The notes under the pieces: generated by a model
Databases searched by the model: none
What the model was told of the DNA's origin: nothing
Seen by the model: the letters and a program-made list of their open reading frames with translations, nothing else
Program-made: the position numbers and the translations under genes
Shown: positions 1 through 7,906 of the stretch, piece by piece
How positions within the stretch are numbered: the first letter of the stretch is position 1
How the letters are laid out: every line of letters begins with the position of its first letter
Assembly (NCBI RefSeq): GCF_003319115.1
Contig: NZ_QOHF01000003.1
Location: forward strand, 186,001-250,000
Direction: 5' to 3'
Source of the DNA: Geodermatophilus sp. TF02-6
GTDB lineage: Bacteria > Actinomycetota > Actinomycetes > Mycobacteriales > Geodermatophilaceae
Length of the DNA stretch: 64,000 nt

Positions 1-2011
1 GCCCGGGTTCGTCGCCGAGGTGCAGGCCATGCGCCGGCGGGTGCTCGACACCATCCCCCCGGCGCAGGCCGAGCGGGAGCTCAAGCTCGGCCGCGGCGGG
101 CTGCGCGACGTCGAGTTCGCCGTCCAGCTGCTGCAGCTGGTGCACGGCCGGGTCGACCCGACGCTGCGCGTCGGCGGCACCCTGCCGGCGCTGGCCGCGC
201 TGCGCGCCGGCGGCTACGTCGGCCGGGACGACGCCGACACCCTCATCGCCTCCTACCGCTTCCTGCGCACCGTCGAGCACCGGCTGCAGCTGCTGCGGCT
301 GCGCCGCACCCACCTGCTGCCCGCCGACGAGCAGCAGCTGCGCTGGCTGGCCCGCTCGCTCGGCTACAAGCCCGACTCCCGCGGCAGCGCCGTCGACGTC
401 CTGGCCGCCGAGCTGTCGTTGCACACCCGCGAGGTGCGCCGGCTGCACGAGAAGCTGTTCTACCGGCCGCTGCTGTCGGCGGTGGCCCGCGTGCCGGCCG
501 ACGCCGCGCACCTGGGCTCCACGGCCGCCCGCGACTGGCTGCGCGCCCTCGGCTTCGCCGACCCCGACGGCGCCCTGCGGCACATGGCCGCGCTCACCGG
601 CGGGGTGTCCCGGTCGGCGTCGATGCAGCGCTACCTGCTGCCGGTCGTGCTGCAGACCCTCGCCGACTCCGCCGACCCCGACGCGGGCCTGCTGGCCTAC
701 CGCAGGGTCAGCGAGGCCCTCGGCGGCAACCAGTGGTACCTGCGGCTGCTGCGCGACGAGGGGCAGGTGGCCGAGCGGCTGGCGCGCCTGCTGGGCGCCA
801 GCCAGTACGTCGCCTCGCTGCTCACCCGCACCCCCGAGGCGCTGCGCGTGCTCGCCGACGACGCCGAGCTCGAGCCCCGCACCGCCGAGGCGCTGGCCGG
901 GGCGTGGCGGCAGGCGGCCGCGCGGGCGGCCGACCCGGCCGACGGCATCCGGGTGCTGCGCGGGCTGCGTCGCCACGAGCTGCTGCGGGTCGCGGCCGCC
1001 GACCTGCTCGGCCTGCTCGACGTCGAGCGGGTCGGCCGGGCGCTCACCGACGTCGCCGTCGCCACCCTGCAGGTCGGCCTGGACGTCGCCGTCCGCGCGC
1101 ACGCCGCCGACGCCGGCATCGACCCGGCCGACCTGCCGACCGACGTCGCGGTGATCGGCATGGGCCGTCTCGGCGGCGGCGAGATGGGCTACGGCTCCGA
1201 CGCCGACGTGCTCTTCGTGCACCGGCCGCGTGGGGGTGCGGAGGAGGCGAAGGCCACCGCCGCGGCCAACGCGGTCGCGCACACCCTGCGCCGGCTGCTG
1301 GGCGAACCGGCGCCGGACCCGGCCTTCGAGGTCGACGCCGACCTGCGGCCGGAGGGCCGGCAGGGCGCCCTGGTGCGCAGCCTGGACTCCTACCGCGAGT
1401 ACTACGAGCGCTGGATGTCGGTCTGGGAGGAACAGGCGCTGCTGCGCGCCGTCCCGGTCGCCGGCGACGAGGAGCTGGGGACGGCGTTCACCGAGCTGGT
1501 CGACCCGATCCGCTACCCGGCCGGCGGGCTGTCGGCCGAGCAGGTCGCCGAGATCCGCCGCATCAAGGCGCGGGTGGAGCGCGAGCGCCTGCCCCGCGGC
1601 GCCGACCCCACGACGCACGCCAAGCTGGGCCGCGGCGGGCTGGCCGACGTCGAGTGGACCGTCCAGCTGCTGCAGCTGCAGCACGCCGCCCGCGTCCCCG
1701 CGCTGCGGATCCCCTCCACGGTGGGCGCCCTGGCCGCGCTGCGCGACGCCGGCCTGCTCGACGCCGAGCAGGCCGGCGCCCTGCAACGGGCCTGGGAGCT
1801 GGCCAGCCGGGCGCGCAACGCGGTCTTCCTCGTCCGCGGCCGGCCCAGCGACCAGCTGCCCCGGCCGGGCGTGGAGCTCGCCGGCGTGGCCCGGGCCAGC
1901 GGCTGCGGCCCGGACGTCGAACCCGGGCAGTTCCTCGACGACTACCGGCGGGCCACCCGGCACGCGCGCAGCGTCGTGGAGCAGGTCTTCTACGGCCGGC
2001 CCCCCGGCTGA
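1..2011 (+). CDS. glnE: GlnE, glutamine synthetase adenylyltransferase/deadenylase (3' part, cut by left edge)
   Basis: Bifunctional cytoplasmic enzyme that adenylylates and deadenylylates glutamine synthetase according to nitrogen status. The frame is open from base 2, so about the last 670 residues are present. The first visible segment ('KLGRGGLRDVEFAVQLLQL') ends the deadenylylase half. The second nucleotidyltransferase domain has the signature 'GYGSDADVLF' near 1190-1215, with its catalytic aspartates, and a second 'KLGRGGLADVEW' block follows near 1620. The internal duplication is characteristic of GlnE. Its target, glnA, lies at 40861-42294 with the modified tyrosine present. In M. tuberculosis glnE and glnA1 are neighbours; here they are 39 kb apart. 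Identification is firm. Confidence 0.97.
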   Translation, partial: PGFVAEVQAMRRRVLDTIPPAQAERELKLGRGGLRDVEFAVQLLQLVHGRVDPTLRVGGTLPALAALRAGGYVGRDDADTLIASYRFLRTVEHRLQLLRLRRTHLLPADEQQLRWLARSLGYKPDSRGSAVDVLAAELSLHTREVRRLHEKLFYRPLLSAVARVPADAAHLGSTAARDWLRALGFADPDGALRHMAALTGGVSRSASMQRYLLPVVLQTLADSADPDAGLLAYRRVSEALGGNQWYLRLLRDEGQVAERLARLLGASQYVASLLTRTPEALRVLADDAELEPRTAEALAGAWRQAAARAADPADGIRVLRGLRRHELLRVAAADLLGLLDVERVGRALTDVAVATLQVGLDVAVRAHAADAGIDPADLPTDVAVIGMGRLGGGEMGYGSDADVLFVHRPRGGAEEAKATAAANAVAHTLRRLLGEPAPDPAFEVDADLRPEGRQGALVRSLDSYREYYERWMSVWEEQALLRAVPVAGDEELGTAFTELVDPIRYPAGGLSAEQVAEIRRIKARVERERLPRGADPTTHAKLGRGGLADVEWTVQLLQLQHAARVPALRIPSTVGALAALRDAGLLDAEQAGALQRAWELASRARNAVFLVRGRPSDQLPRPGVELAGVARASGCGPDVEPGQFLDDYRRATRHARSVVEQVFYGRPPG

Positions 2012-2046
2012 CCGGGGCCGCGCGGTTGCCGGGCGGCCCGGCGGGG

Positions 2047-2052
2047 CAGGCT
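2047..2052 (+). promoter_or_regulatory. -10-like box (CAGGCT), leaderless start of CDGSH gene
   Basis: CAGGCT ends 6 nt before GTG 2059, the spacing expected if transcription starts on the start codon. There is no Shine-Dalgarno in front of this GTG. The same arrangement recurs at other genes in this window. Inferred from sequence only. Confidence 0.4.
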
Positions 2053-2058
2053 GGGTGC

Positions 2059-2391
2059 GTGTCGCCACACCCCGACCTGCCCGAGGACGACCAGCCGACC
2101 CCCGTCCGCGACCGGACGGCCACCATCACCCCCTACCGGGACGGGCCGCTCATCGTCCGCGGCGACTTCCGCCTGGTCGACCAGGACGGCGAGGAGATCG
2201 ACCCCGGCCGCGAGACGGTGGCGCTGTGCCGGTGCGGGAAGTCCGGCATCAAGCCCTTCTGCGACGGCTCGCACAAGCGCGCCGGGTTCTCCGCCCCGAG
2301 CGCGCCGAGCCGTCCCCGGCCGGCTGCCCGCATCCGGCGCGAGGACCGGCGCGAGGACCGGCGCGAGGACCGGCGGGAAGACCCCTCCTGA
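2059..2391 (+). CDS. CDGSH-type [2Fe-2S] protein
   Basis: Small 110-residue protein with one CDGSH iron-sulfur domain. The cluster ligands are visible in 'CRCGKSGIKPFCDGSH': Cys57, Cys59, Cys68 and His72 (3 Cys, 1 His), the mitoNEET-type motif for a labile, redox-active 2Fe-2S cluster. GTG 2059 is chosen because a -10-like box lies 6 nt upstream; no upstream in-frame start has a ribosome site. The C-terminus is a repetitive charged tail (RRED four times) made by 12-bp repeats. In many actinobacteria such genes sit beside a haem-oxygenase-like 'iron-containing redox enzyme'; here that gene (4047-5057) is one gene away. Exact role is unknown; iron or redox handling is inferred. Confidence 0.9.
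   Translation: MSPHPDLPEDDQPTPVRDRTATITPYRDGPLIVRGDFRLVDQDGEEIDPGRETVALCRCGKSGIKPFCDGSHKRAGFSAPSAPSRPRPAARIRREDRREDRREDRREDPS
2336..2383. repeat. 12-bp tandem repeat, four units, in the 3' end of the CDGSH gene
   Basis: Unit GGCGCGAGGACC occurs three times and then once as GGCGGGAAGACC, ending 8 bp before the stop codon. It encodes a charged RRED repeat tail. Copy number is likely to vary between strains because the unit is a multiple of three. Confidence 0.9.
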
Positions 2392-2395
2392 GGCC

Positions 2396-3940
2396 TCAGC
2401 GCAGCTCGAAGGCCTTGGCCATCCGCTCCTGCTCCTCCAGCGCCGCGCCGATCCGGGCCTGGACGGCGTCGAGCTCGCCGATCACCTCGCCGGTGGCGAG
2501 GATGCCGGCCGACACCGCCTCGGCGCTGGTCTGGATGCCGGTGACCTGCGTCGACACGCGCTGGGTCGCCGCGGCGGTCTCCCGGGCGAGGTCCTTGACC
2601 TCCCCGGCGACGACGGCGAAGCCGCGGCCGAGCTCTCCGGCGCGGGCGGCCTCGATGGTGGCGTTGAGCGCCAGCAGGTTGGTCTGGTCGGCGATCGAGG
2701 AGATGATCCGGATGACGTCGCTGACCGCCGCCGACGCCCGGCCCAGCGCCTCCACCTCGGCGGTCATCGACGAGGCCCGCGCGACGGCGCTCTCGGCCAC
2801 CCGGCCGGCGTCGGCCGCGGCGTCCCGCAGCAGGGCGACGGTCTCCAGCAGCGCCCGGGAGTTGGCGGCGTCGGCCTCGGCGCGGCGCAGGATGTCCAGC
2901 CGCTGGGAGACCAGCTGCTGCACGTTGCGCAGCGCGGAGGCCCGGGACTCGGACAGGTCGATCGTCTCGGTGACGAAGAAGTCCATCGTCCCGACGACGC
3001 GCCCATCGGCCAAGATCGGGAAGCAGACGCCCGAGCGGACCCCGGCGCGCTGGGCGGCCGGCGCACGCACGCAGTCGGTGACCTCGGCCAGGTCGCGCAC
3101 GAACACCAGGTCCCGCGCCCGCCAGGCCCGGCCGGACAGGCCAACGCCCTCGGCGAAGCTGGCGGCGAGGGTGACCTTGCGGAACTCCTCACCGGCCGAG
3201 CCGGACTCGACGGAGAAGCGCAGGACGTTCTCGGTCTCGTCCAGGGCCCAGAACGAGCCGTAGGCCCAGCCGAAGGCGGTGCGCACGGTGTCCAGCGCGG
3301 TCCGCAGGGCGCTCCGCTCGTCCCGGGCCCGGCCGACCTCGGTGACGACCTCGGTGACGGCGGCCCGGTCGTCGAGGGTCTCCTGCAGCTGGATGGTGGC
3401 CAGCGCGCTGCGCCGGGCGTGCGTGAGCAGCCGGCCGATCGCCTGCCACTTCTCCGCCCGGCCGCCGAAGAAGGGCAGGTCGCTGCGGCTGTAGTACTCG
3501 AGGACGGCGGTGACCCGACCGTCCTCGACCACCGGCATGAAGCAGCCCTGGCGGGCGCCGTGGGCCCGGGCCGTGGCCCAGCGCGGGCAGGTGGCGGTCG
3601 CGGTGGCCTCGTCCATCAGGACGGTGCTGCGCTGGCGCAGGGCCTGCCCGCCGTAGCCGGCGCCGGCCGACATCGTCGTGCCCTGCCGCCACGCCGCGGC
3701 CATCGCGGGAGCCAGCTCGCCCTCGGTCACGCGCAGCTCGAAGTGCCCCTCGGCGCCGGGCAGCCAGGCCGCGCCGTAGGCCATCCCCAGGAAGTCCACG
3801 AGCGCCCGCACGCTGCGCTCGTAGGTCTCGACCTCGCTGCTGACGCCGCCGTCGAGCGACTGGACGACCCGTTCCAGGGCCTCGACGTCCCGTGGCTGCG
3901 CGGTCGGCTCCGCAGGCCGCTGGCTGTCCCGCTTGCGCAT
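2396..3940 (-). CDS. Soluble GAF-GAF-methyl-accepting signal protein
   Basis: 514-residue cytoplasmic signalling protein. It has two GAF-like sensor domains (about residues 30-175 and 200-345) and a short C-terminal methyl-accepting signalling domain. The hairpin-tip signature '[19 protein letters not shown]' and the following '[15 protein letters not shown]' are clear. No membrane segment or HAMP domain is present, and the signalling domain is far shorter than in transmembrane chemoreceptors. ATG 3940 is chosen because GGAGG lies 7 nt upstream on the coding strand; ATG 3952 has no correctly spaced site. It is convergent with the CDGSH gene, with only 4 bp between stop codons. No che or flagellar genes are nearby, so its partner is unknown; a CheA-linked or stand-alone GAF sensor role is possible. 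Confidence 0.88.
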   Translation of the reverse strand: MRKRDSQRPAEPTAQPRDVEALERVVQSLDGGVSSEVETYERSVRALVDFLGMAYGAAWLPGAEGHFELRVTEGELAPAMAAAWRQGTTMSAGAGYGGQALRQRSTVLMDEATATATCPRWATARAHGARQGCFMPVVEDGRVTAVLEYYSRSDLPFFGGRAEKWQAIGRLLTHARRSALATIQLQETLDDRAAVTEVVTEVGRARDERSALRTALDTVRTAFGWAYGSFWALDETENVLRFSVESGSAGEEFRKVTLAASFAEGVGLSGRAWRARDLVFVRDLAEVTDCVRAPAAQRAGVRSGVCFPILADGRVVGTMDFFVTETIDLSESRASALRNVQQLVSQRLDILRRAEADAANSRALLETVALLRDAAADAGRVAESAVARASSMTAEVEALGRASAAVSDVIRIISSIADQTNLLALNATIEAARAGELGRGFAVVAGEVKDLARETAAATQRVSTQVTGIQTSAEAVSAGILATGEVIGELDAVQARIGAALEEQERMAKAFELR

Positions 3941-4046
3941 GCGATCCTCCATCCCCCCGACGGTCGGCGCACGGACGTGCCCGACCGGGTCGCAGCACAG
4001 GTTTCGGCAGCCGATCCCCGATGTGCAGCCGGGACGCCGATGCTGA

Positions 4047-5057
4047 TCAGGCGGCCAGCGGCCGCTGCCCGCGCAGGCCCGAGCGGCCGGCCTCCCAGGC
4101 GCCGAGCAAGTGCGTGGCGGCCAGCCCGTCGACGGCGAGCGCGCACGCGGCACCGAAGAGGACGTCGCCGGCGAGGTCGGGCTCCTCGGCCACCAGCGAG
4201 CCGCACACGTCCACCGCGGCGATCTGCTCGTGGACGGCGTCGGCCTCCACGTGCTCGTCGTAGAAGACGGTGGTCGACTCGTCGAAGCCCAGCCGGCGCA
4301 GCCCGGCCGAGTACCGGCGGGACGGCTCCGAGGAGGTCATCTCGACCGCGGCGAGGTGCCCGAGCGCGGCGCCCCGCCAGCGGCGGTGCAGGCCGAACAG
4401 CGACATGGTGTTCACCGAGGCGAACGCCGCCGCGGGGGCGGCGTCCCACAGCGCGCCGTAGGCGGCGTCGAGGCCGAGGTCGCGCATCAGCCCGGCGAAC
4501 AGCTCGCTGTGCATGCGCCCCGGAGCGCCGCCGCCGTACTCGTCGGCCTGGATCTCGACCATGGCCGCCTTGGCCCGCCCCGACAGCCGCGGGACGGCGA
4601 AGGTGTGCGGGTCGGCCTCCTTGAGGTGGTAGACCGAGCGCAGGGTCAGGTACTCGCGCCACTGCTCGAGGTCGCCGCGGCGGGCCATGAACGACGACAG
4701 CGAGGGCCCGTCGTCGGCGGCGACGAGCGCGCTCAGCTGCCGGTCGACCGGTTCGTCGGTTCCCTCGAGGTCGCCGACCAGGGCGCGCAGCGCCTCGGTG
4801 TGCCGCCGCTCCAGGTGTGCACGCAGCCCGATCAGCTCCGGGTCCCACTCCCACGCGTCGTCGACCTCGGCGAAGCCGCGGTAGTGCAGCTCGTAGCAGA
4901 CGGCCAGGGCCAGCTGCAGGTCCTCGTCGCCGAGCGGGTCGGTGCAGGTGGCCGCCGTCCGCCGGGCGAGGTCGACGGTGGCGGGGGACAGCGCGCCGGC
5001 GGTCAGGTCGGCGCGGAGGGCGCGGGTGAACGGGCCCCGGGGTTCGGGCAGGTGCAT
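4047..5057 (-). CDS. Iron-containing redox enzyme, haem-oxygenase-like fold
   Basis: 336-residue all-helical protein resembling the haem-oxygenase-like family often labelled 'iron-containing redox enzyme family'. Recognisable parts are '[20 protein letters not shown]' near the N-terminus and the His/Glu-rich helices '[14 protein letters not shown]' towards the C-terminus, which fit a di-iron or iron-binding helical bundle. ATG 5057 (MHLPEP) is the most plausible start because the upstream extension is low-complexity and overlaps tandem repeats. Ribosome binding is weak. The family often accompanies CDGSH proteins in actinobacteria (recalled, not computed). Substrate unknown; an oxidative enzyme acting on an amino- or fatty-acid-like group is only a guess. 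Confidence 0.72.
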   Translation of the reverse strand: MHLPEPRGPFTRALRADLTAGALSPATVDLARRTAATCTDPLGDEDLQLALAVCYELHYRGFAEVDDAWEWDPELIGLRAHLERRHTEALRALVGDLEGTDEPVDRQLSALVAADDGPSLSSFMARRGDLEQWREYLTLRSVYHLKEADPHTFAVPRLSGRAKAAMVEIQADEYGGGAPGRMHSELFAGLMRDLGLDAAYGALWDAAPAAAFASVNTMSLFGLHRRWRGAALGHLAAVEMTSSEPSRRYSAGLRRLGFDESTTVFYDEHVEADAVHEQIAAVDVCGSLVAEEPDLAGDVLFGAACALAVDGLAATHLLGAWEAGRSGLRGQRPLAA

Positions 5058-5093
5058 GCCGGGCCCATGCCCACCGCCCGTCGGTTCGATGCG

Positions 5094-5139
5094 CGGGCAC
5101 GGGACCTCGCCCGCGGTAGCGGGCACGGGACCTCGCCCG
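5094..5139. repeat. 26-bp-period direct repeat in a divergent promoter region
   Basis: CGGGCACGGGACCTCGCCCG occurs at 5094-5113 and again, identical, at 5120-5139. Each copy carries an inner GGGC/GCCC dyad. The pair lies between the starts of the divergent iron-enzyme gene (5057) and the SDR gene (5156). It could be an operator pair or a duplication; nothing in the sequence decides between these. Confidence 0.7.
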
Positions 5140-5155
5140 TGGGTAGGGAAGCGGC

Positions 5156-6004
5156 ATGAGTCCGAGCAGCGCGACCCGGGTCGTCCTGGTGACCGGCGGC
5201 AGCGCCGGCATCGGCCGCAGCACCGTCGAACGCCTGGCCCGGGACGGCGCCCGGGTGGTCACCTGCGCCCGGGGCGGCGACCGGCTGGCCGCGGCCGTCG
5301 GCGGGTTGCCCGGCGTCATCCCGGTGGTGGCCGACGTCGCCGACGCCGCCGACCGGGCCCGGCTGGTCGACCGCGTCCTCGACGAGCACGGCCGGCTCGA
5401 CGCCGTCGTCCTCAACGCCGGGCTGGGCTGGGCCGGCCTGGTGGAGGACATGCCCGGCGACGTCGTCGAGCGCCTGGTCGCGGTCAACCTGACCGGCGTG
5501 GTCGACCTCGCCCGCATCGCGCTGCCCTCCCTGCTGGCGGCCGCGGCGCGGGAGGGCCGGGCCGACGTGGTCACCGTCGCCTCCGCCGCCGCCTGGTCGC
5601 AGGTGCCGCCGCTGACGGTGTACTCGGCCACCAAGGCCGGCGTGCAGGGCTTCGTCAAGGGCCTGCGGCGGGAGGTGACCGCCCGGGGCGTGCGGGTGCA
5701 CACCGTCAACCCCGGCCCGGTGGCGACCGAGTGGCTGGCCCGCGGGCACGGTTCCCCGCCGGCGTCGGACGCCGACGCCCGCGGCCGGCTGTCCCCGGGC
5801 GTGCGCACCGAGCGGGTGGCCGACCAGGTCGCCGGCTGCCTGGGCGCCCGCTGGTCGCGCACCGTCGCCGTCCCGCGGTGGATGGGGCTGGCCCGGCTCG
5901 GGGAGGTGCCGCCGGTCGACCGGGTGCTGGACCTGGTGCTCTCCCGGCAGGCCGGTCGGATCCGCCGCGTCGCCGCCCGGATGGTCGAGGAGCGCACCGG
6001 CTGA
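5156..6004 (+). CDS. Short-chain dehydrogenase/reductase
   Basis: 282-residue cytoplasmic NAD(P)-dependent oxidoreductase of the classical SDR family. Visible motifs: cofactor loop 'TGGSAGIG' near residue 14, 'LNAGLG' (the NNAG position, slightly altered), catalytic Ser in 'VASAAAWS', and catalytic 'YSATK'. The C-terminal 70 residues include a segment typical of actinobacterial SDRs with an extended tail. ATG 5156 follows an AGGGAAG ribosome site. It is transcribed divergently from the iron enzyme and is followed by a secreted nucleotidase 80 bp on. Substrate cannot be told from sequence. Confidence 0.9.
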   Translation: MSPSSATRVVLVTGGSAGIGRSTVERLARDGARVVTCARGGDRLAAAVGGLPGVIPVVADVADAADRARLVDRVLDEHGRLDAVVLNAGLGWAGLVEDMPGDVVERLVAVNLTGVVDLARIALPSLLAAAAREGRADVVTVASAAAWSQVPPLTVYSATKAGVQGFVKGLRREVTARGVRVHTVNPGPVATEWLARGHGSPPASDADARGRLSPGVRTERVADQVAGCLGARWSRTVAVPRWMGLARLGEVPPVDRVLDLVLSRQAGRIRRVAARMVEERTG

Positions 6005-6084
6005 CCGGGTCCCCGGCTTGACGGGCCGGTTCGGCCCCACCACGGTGGGTCCACGGTTCGGGACCACCACCGCCGGGAGAGCTG

Positions 6085-7815
6085 ATGCAGACGACCGTCC
6101 TCCGCCGCCTGAGCGTCGCGGCCGCCGCGTCGACCACGCTGGCCGCCCTGGGCGTGGCCGCCGCGGCGCCCGCGACCGCGCAGTCCTCCGGTCCCGAGCC
6201 GGTCGAGGTGCAGCTGCTGGCGCTCAACGACTTCCACGGCGCGCTGGAGCCGCCCACCGGCTCGGGCGGGCGCATCCAGACCGGCGTGAACCCGGACGGC
6301 ACGCCGGTGACCGTGGACGCCGGCGGGGTCGAGTACCTCGCGACCCAGCTGGCCGCGCTCACCCAGGCGCAGCGGGAGGGCAACACGGTCACCGTCGCCG
6401 CCGGCGACCTGATCGGGGCCTCGCCGCTGCTCTCGGCGGCCTTCCACGACGAGCCGACCATCGAGGCGCTCGGCCTGGCCGGCCTCGACTACGCCAGCGT
6501 CGGCAACCACGAGTTCGACGAGGGCGCCGCGGAGCTGCTGCGCATCCAGAACGGTGGCTGCCACCCGGTGGACGGCTGCGCCGACGGCACGCCCTACGAC
6601 GGCGCGGACTTCCAGTACCTGTCGGCCAACGCCTTCGTCACCGACACCGGCCAGCCGCTGCTGCCGCCGTACGCGGTCAGGCGGGTGCAGGGCGTGGAGA
6701 TCGGCTTCATCGGGATGACCCTCGAGGGCACCGGGTCGATCGTCAGCCAGCAGGGCGTGGCCGGGCTCACCTTCGCCGACGAGGTGGAAACCGCCAACCG
6801 CTACGCCGCCGAGCTGAAGGAGCAGGGCGTCGAGGCGATCGTCGTCCTGCTGCACCAGGGCGGGCAGCAGACCGGCCCGGACGCCTGGGACGTCGACGGC
6901 TGCAACGGGCTCACCGGGCCGATCGTCGACATCGCCCACGGCATGTCCGACGCGATCGACGTCGTCCTCAGCGGGCACACCCACCAGGCGTACGACTGCG
7001 AGATCGACGGCAAGCGGGTCACCAGCGCCGCCTCCAACGGCCGGCTGGTCACCGACGTCGACCTGTCGGTGGACCGGATCACCGGCGACGTGGTCGACGC
7101 CGTCGCCGACAACCGGATCGTCACCCGCGACGTCGCAGCCGACCCCGCCCAGACCGCGCTGATCGCCCACTACCGCGAGGTCCTCGGCCCCATCGCCGCC
7201 GAGGTGGTCGGCTCGGCCGCGGTCGACCTCACCCGGGTGCAGGAGGACCCGCTGGACGGCGCCGAGTCGCCGCTCGGCAACGTCATCGCCGACGCCCAGC
7301 TCGCCGCCACCGACGACGAGGCGGGCGCGGTCGCGGCGTTCATGAACCCCGGCGGCGTGCGCGCCGACCTGGCCGCCGGTGACGTCACCTACGAGGAGGC
7401 GTTCACCGTCCAGCCGTTCGCCAACAACCTGGTCACGCTGGACCTGACCGGCGCCCAGCTGAACTGCCTGCTCGAGCAGCAGTACCAGGTGGGTCGGGTG
7501 CTCTACGCCTCGGCGGGCGTCACCTACTCGGTCGACCCCGCGGGCACGCCCGCGGCGGCGGGGGCGGACCCGTGCACCGGCACCCGGGTCGTCGACTCCT
7601 CGCTGCGGATCGGAGGCACCCCGGTTCCGCCGGAGGGCGTGTACCGGGTCACGGTGAACAACTTCCTCGCCGGCGGCGGGGACGGCTTCTCCGTGCTCAC
7701 CGGCGGGACGAACGCGGTCACCGGGCCGATCGACCTCGACGCGTTCACCGCCTACCTCGGCGCGAACTCCCCGGTGCCGGCCCCGGCGCTCGACCGCATC
7801 ACCCGGGCCGGCTGA
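6085..7815 (+). CDS. Secreted bifunctional metallophosphatase / 5'-nucleotidase
   Basis: 576-residue exported enzyme of the UshA/5'-nucleotidase family, which hydrolyses nucleotides or related phosphoesters outside the membrane to release phosphate and nucleosides. An N-terminal signal peptide (about 33 residues, ending ATAQS) is clear. The metallophosphatase domain shows 'LNDFHG', 'AAGDLIG', 'GNHEFDEG', 'LLHQGG' and 'SGHTHQ', giving the two-metal ligand set. The C-terminal 5'-nucleotidase domain shows 'NPGGVRADL' and 'FANNLVTLDLTGAQL'. There is no LPXTG or membrane anchor, so it is probably released or loosely wall-bound. The start has GGGAGA 4 nt upstream. Released nucleosides could feed the purine enzymes encoded 4 kb downstream, but this is only suggestive. 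Confidence 0.93.
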   Translation: MQTTVLRRLSVAAAASTTLAALGVAAAAPATAQSSGPEPVEVQLLALNDFHGALEPPTGSGGRIQTGVNPDGTPVTVDAGGVEYLATQLAALTQAQREGNTVTVAAGDLIGASPLLSAAFHDEPTIEALGLAGLDYASVGNHEFDEGAAELLRIQNGGCHPVDGCADGTPYDGADFQYLSANAFVTDTGQPLLPPYAVRRVQGVEIGFIGMTLEGTGSIVSQQGVAGLTFADEVETANRYAAELKEQGVEAIVVLLHQGGQQTGPDAWDVDGCNGLTGPIVDIAHGMSDAIDVVLSGHTHQAYDCEIDGKRVTSAASNGRLVTDVDLSVDRITGDVVDAVADNRIVTRDVAADPAQTALIAHYREVLGPIAAEVVGSAAVDLTRVQEDPLDGAESPLGNVIADAQLAATDDEAGAVAAFMNPGGVRADLAAGDVTYEEAFTVQPFANNLVTLDLTGAQLNCLLEQQYQVGRVLYASAGVTYSVDPAGTPAAAGADPCTGTRVVDSSLRIGGTPVPPEGVYRVTVNNFLAGGGDGFSVLTGGTNAVTGPIDLDAFTAYLGANSPVPAPALDRITRAG

Positions 7816-7906
7816 GGCCGCCGCCCCGGATCGCGTCGGGGCGCGCCGACCGGGTAGGACAGGGAGCGGGACGCCCACCCGCTCTCCGACGACGCGAGGA
7901 CCACCC

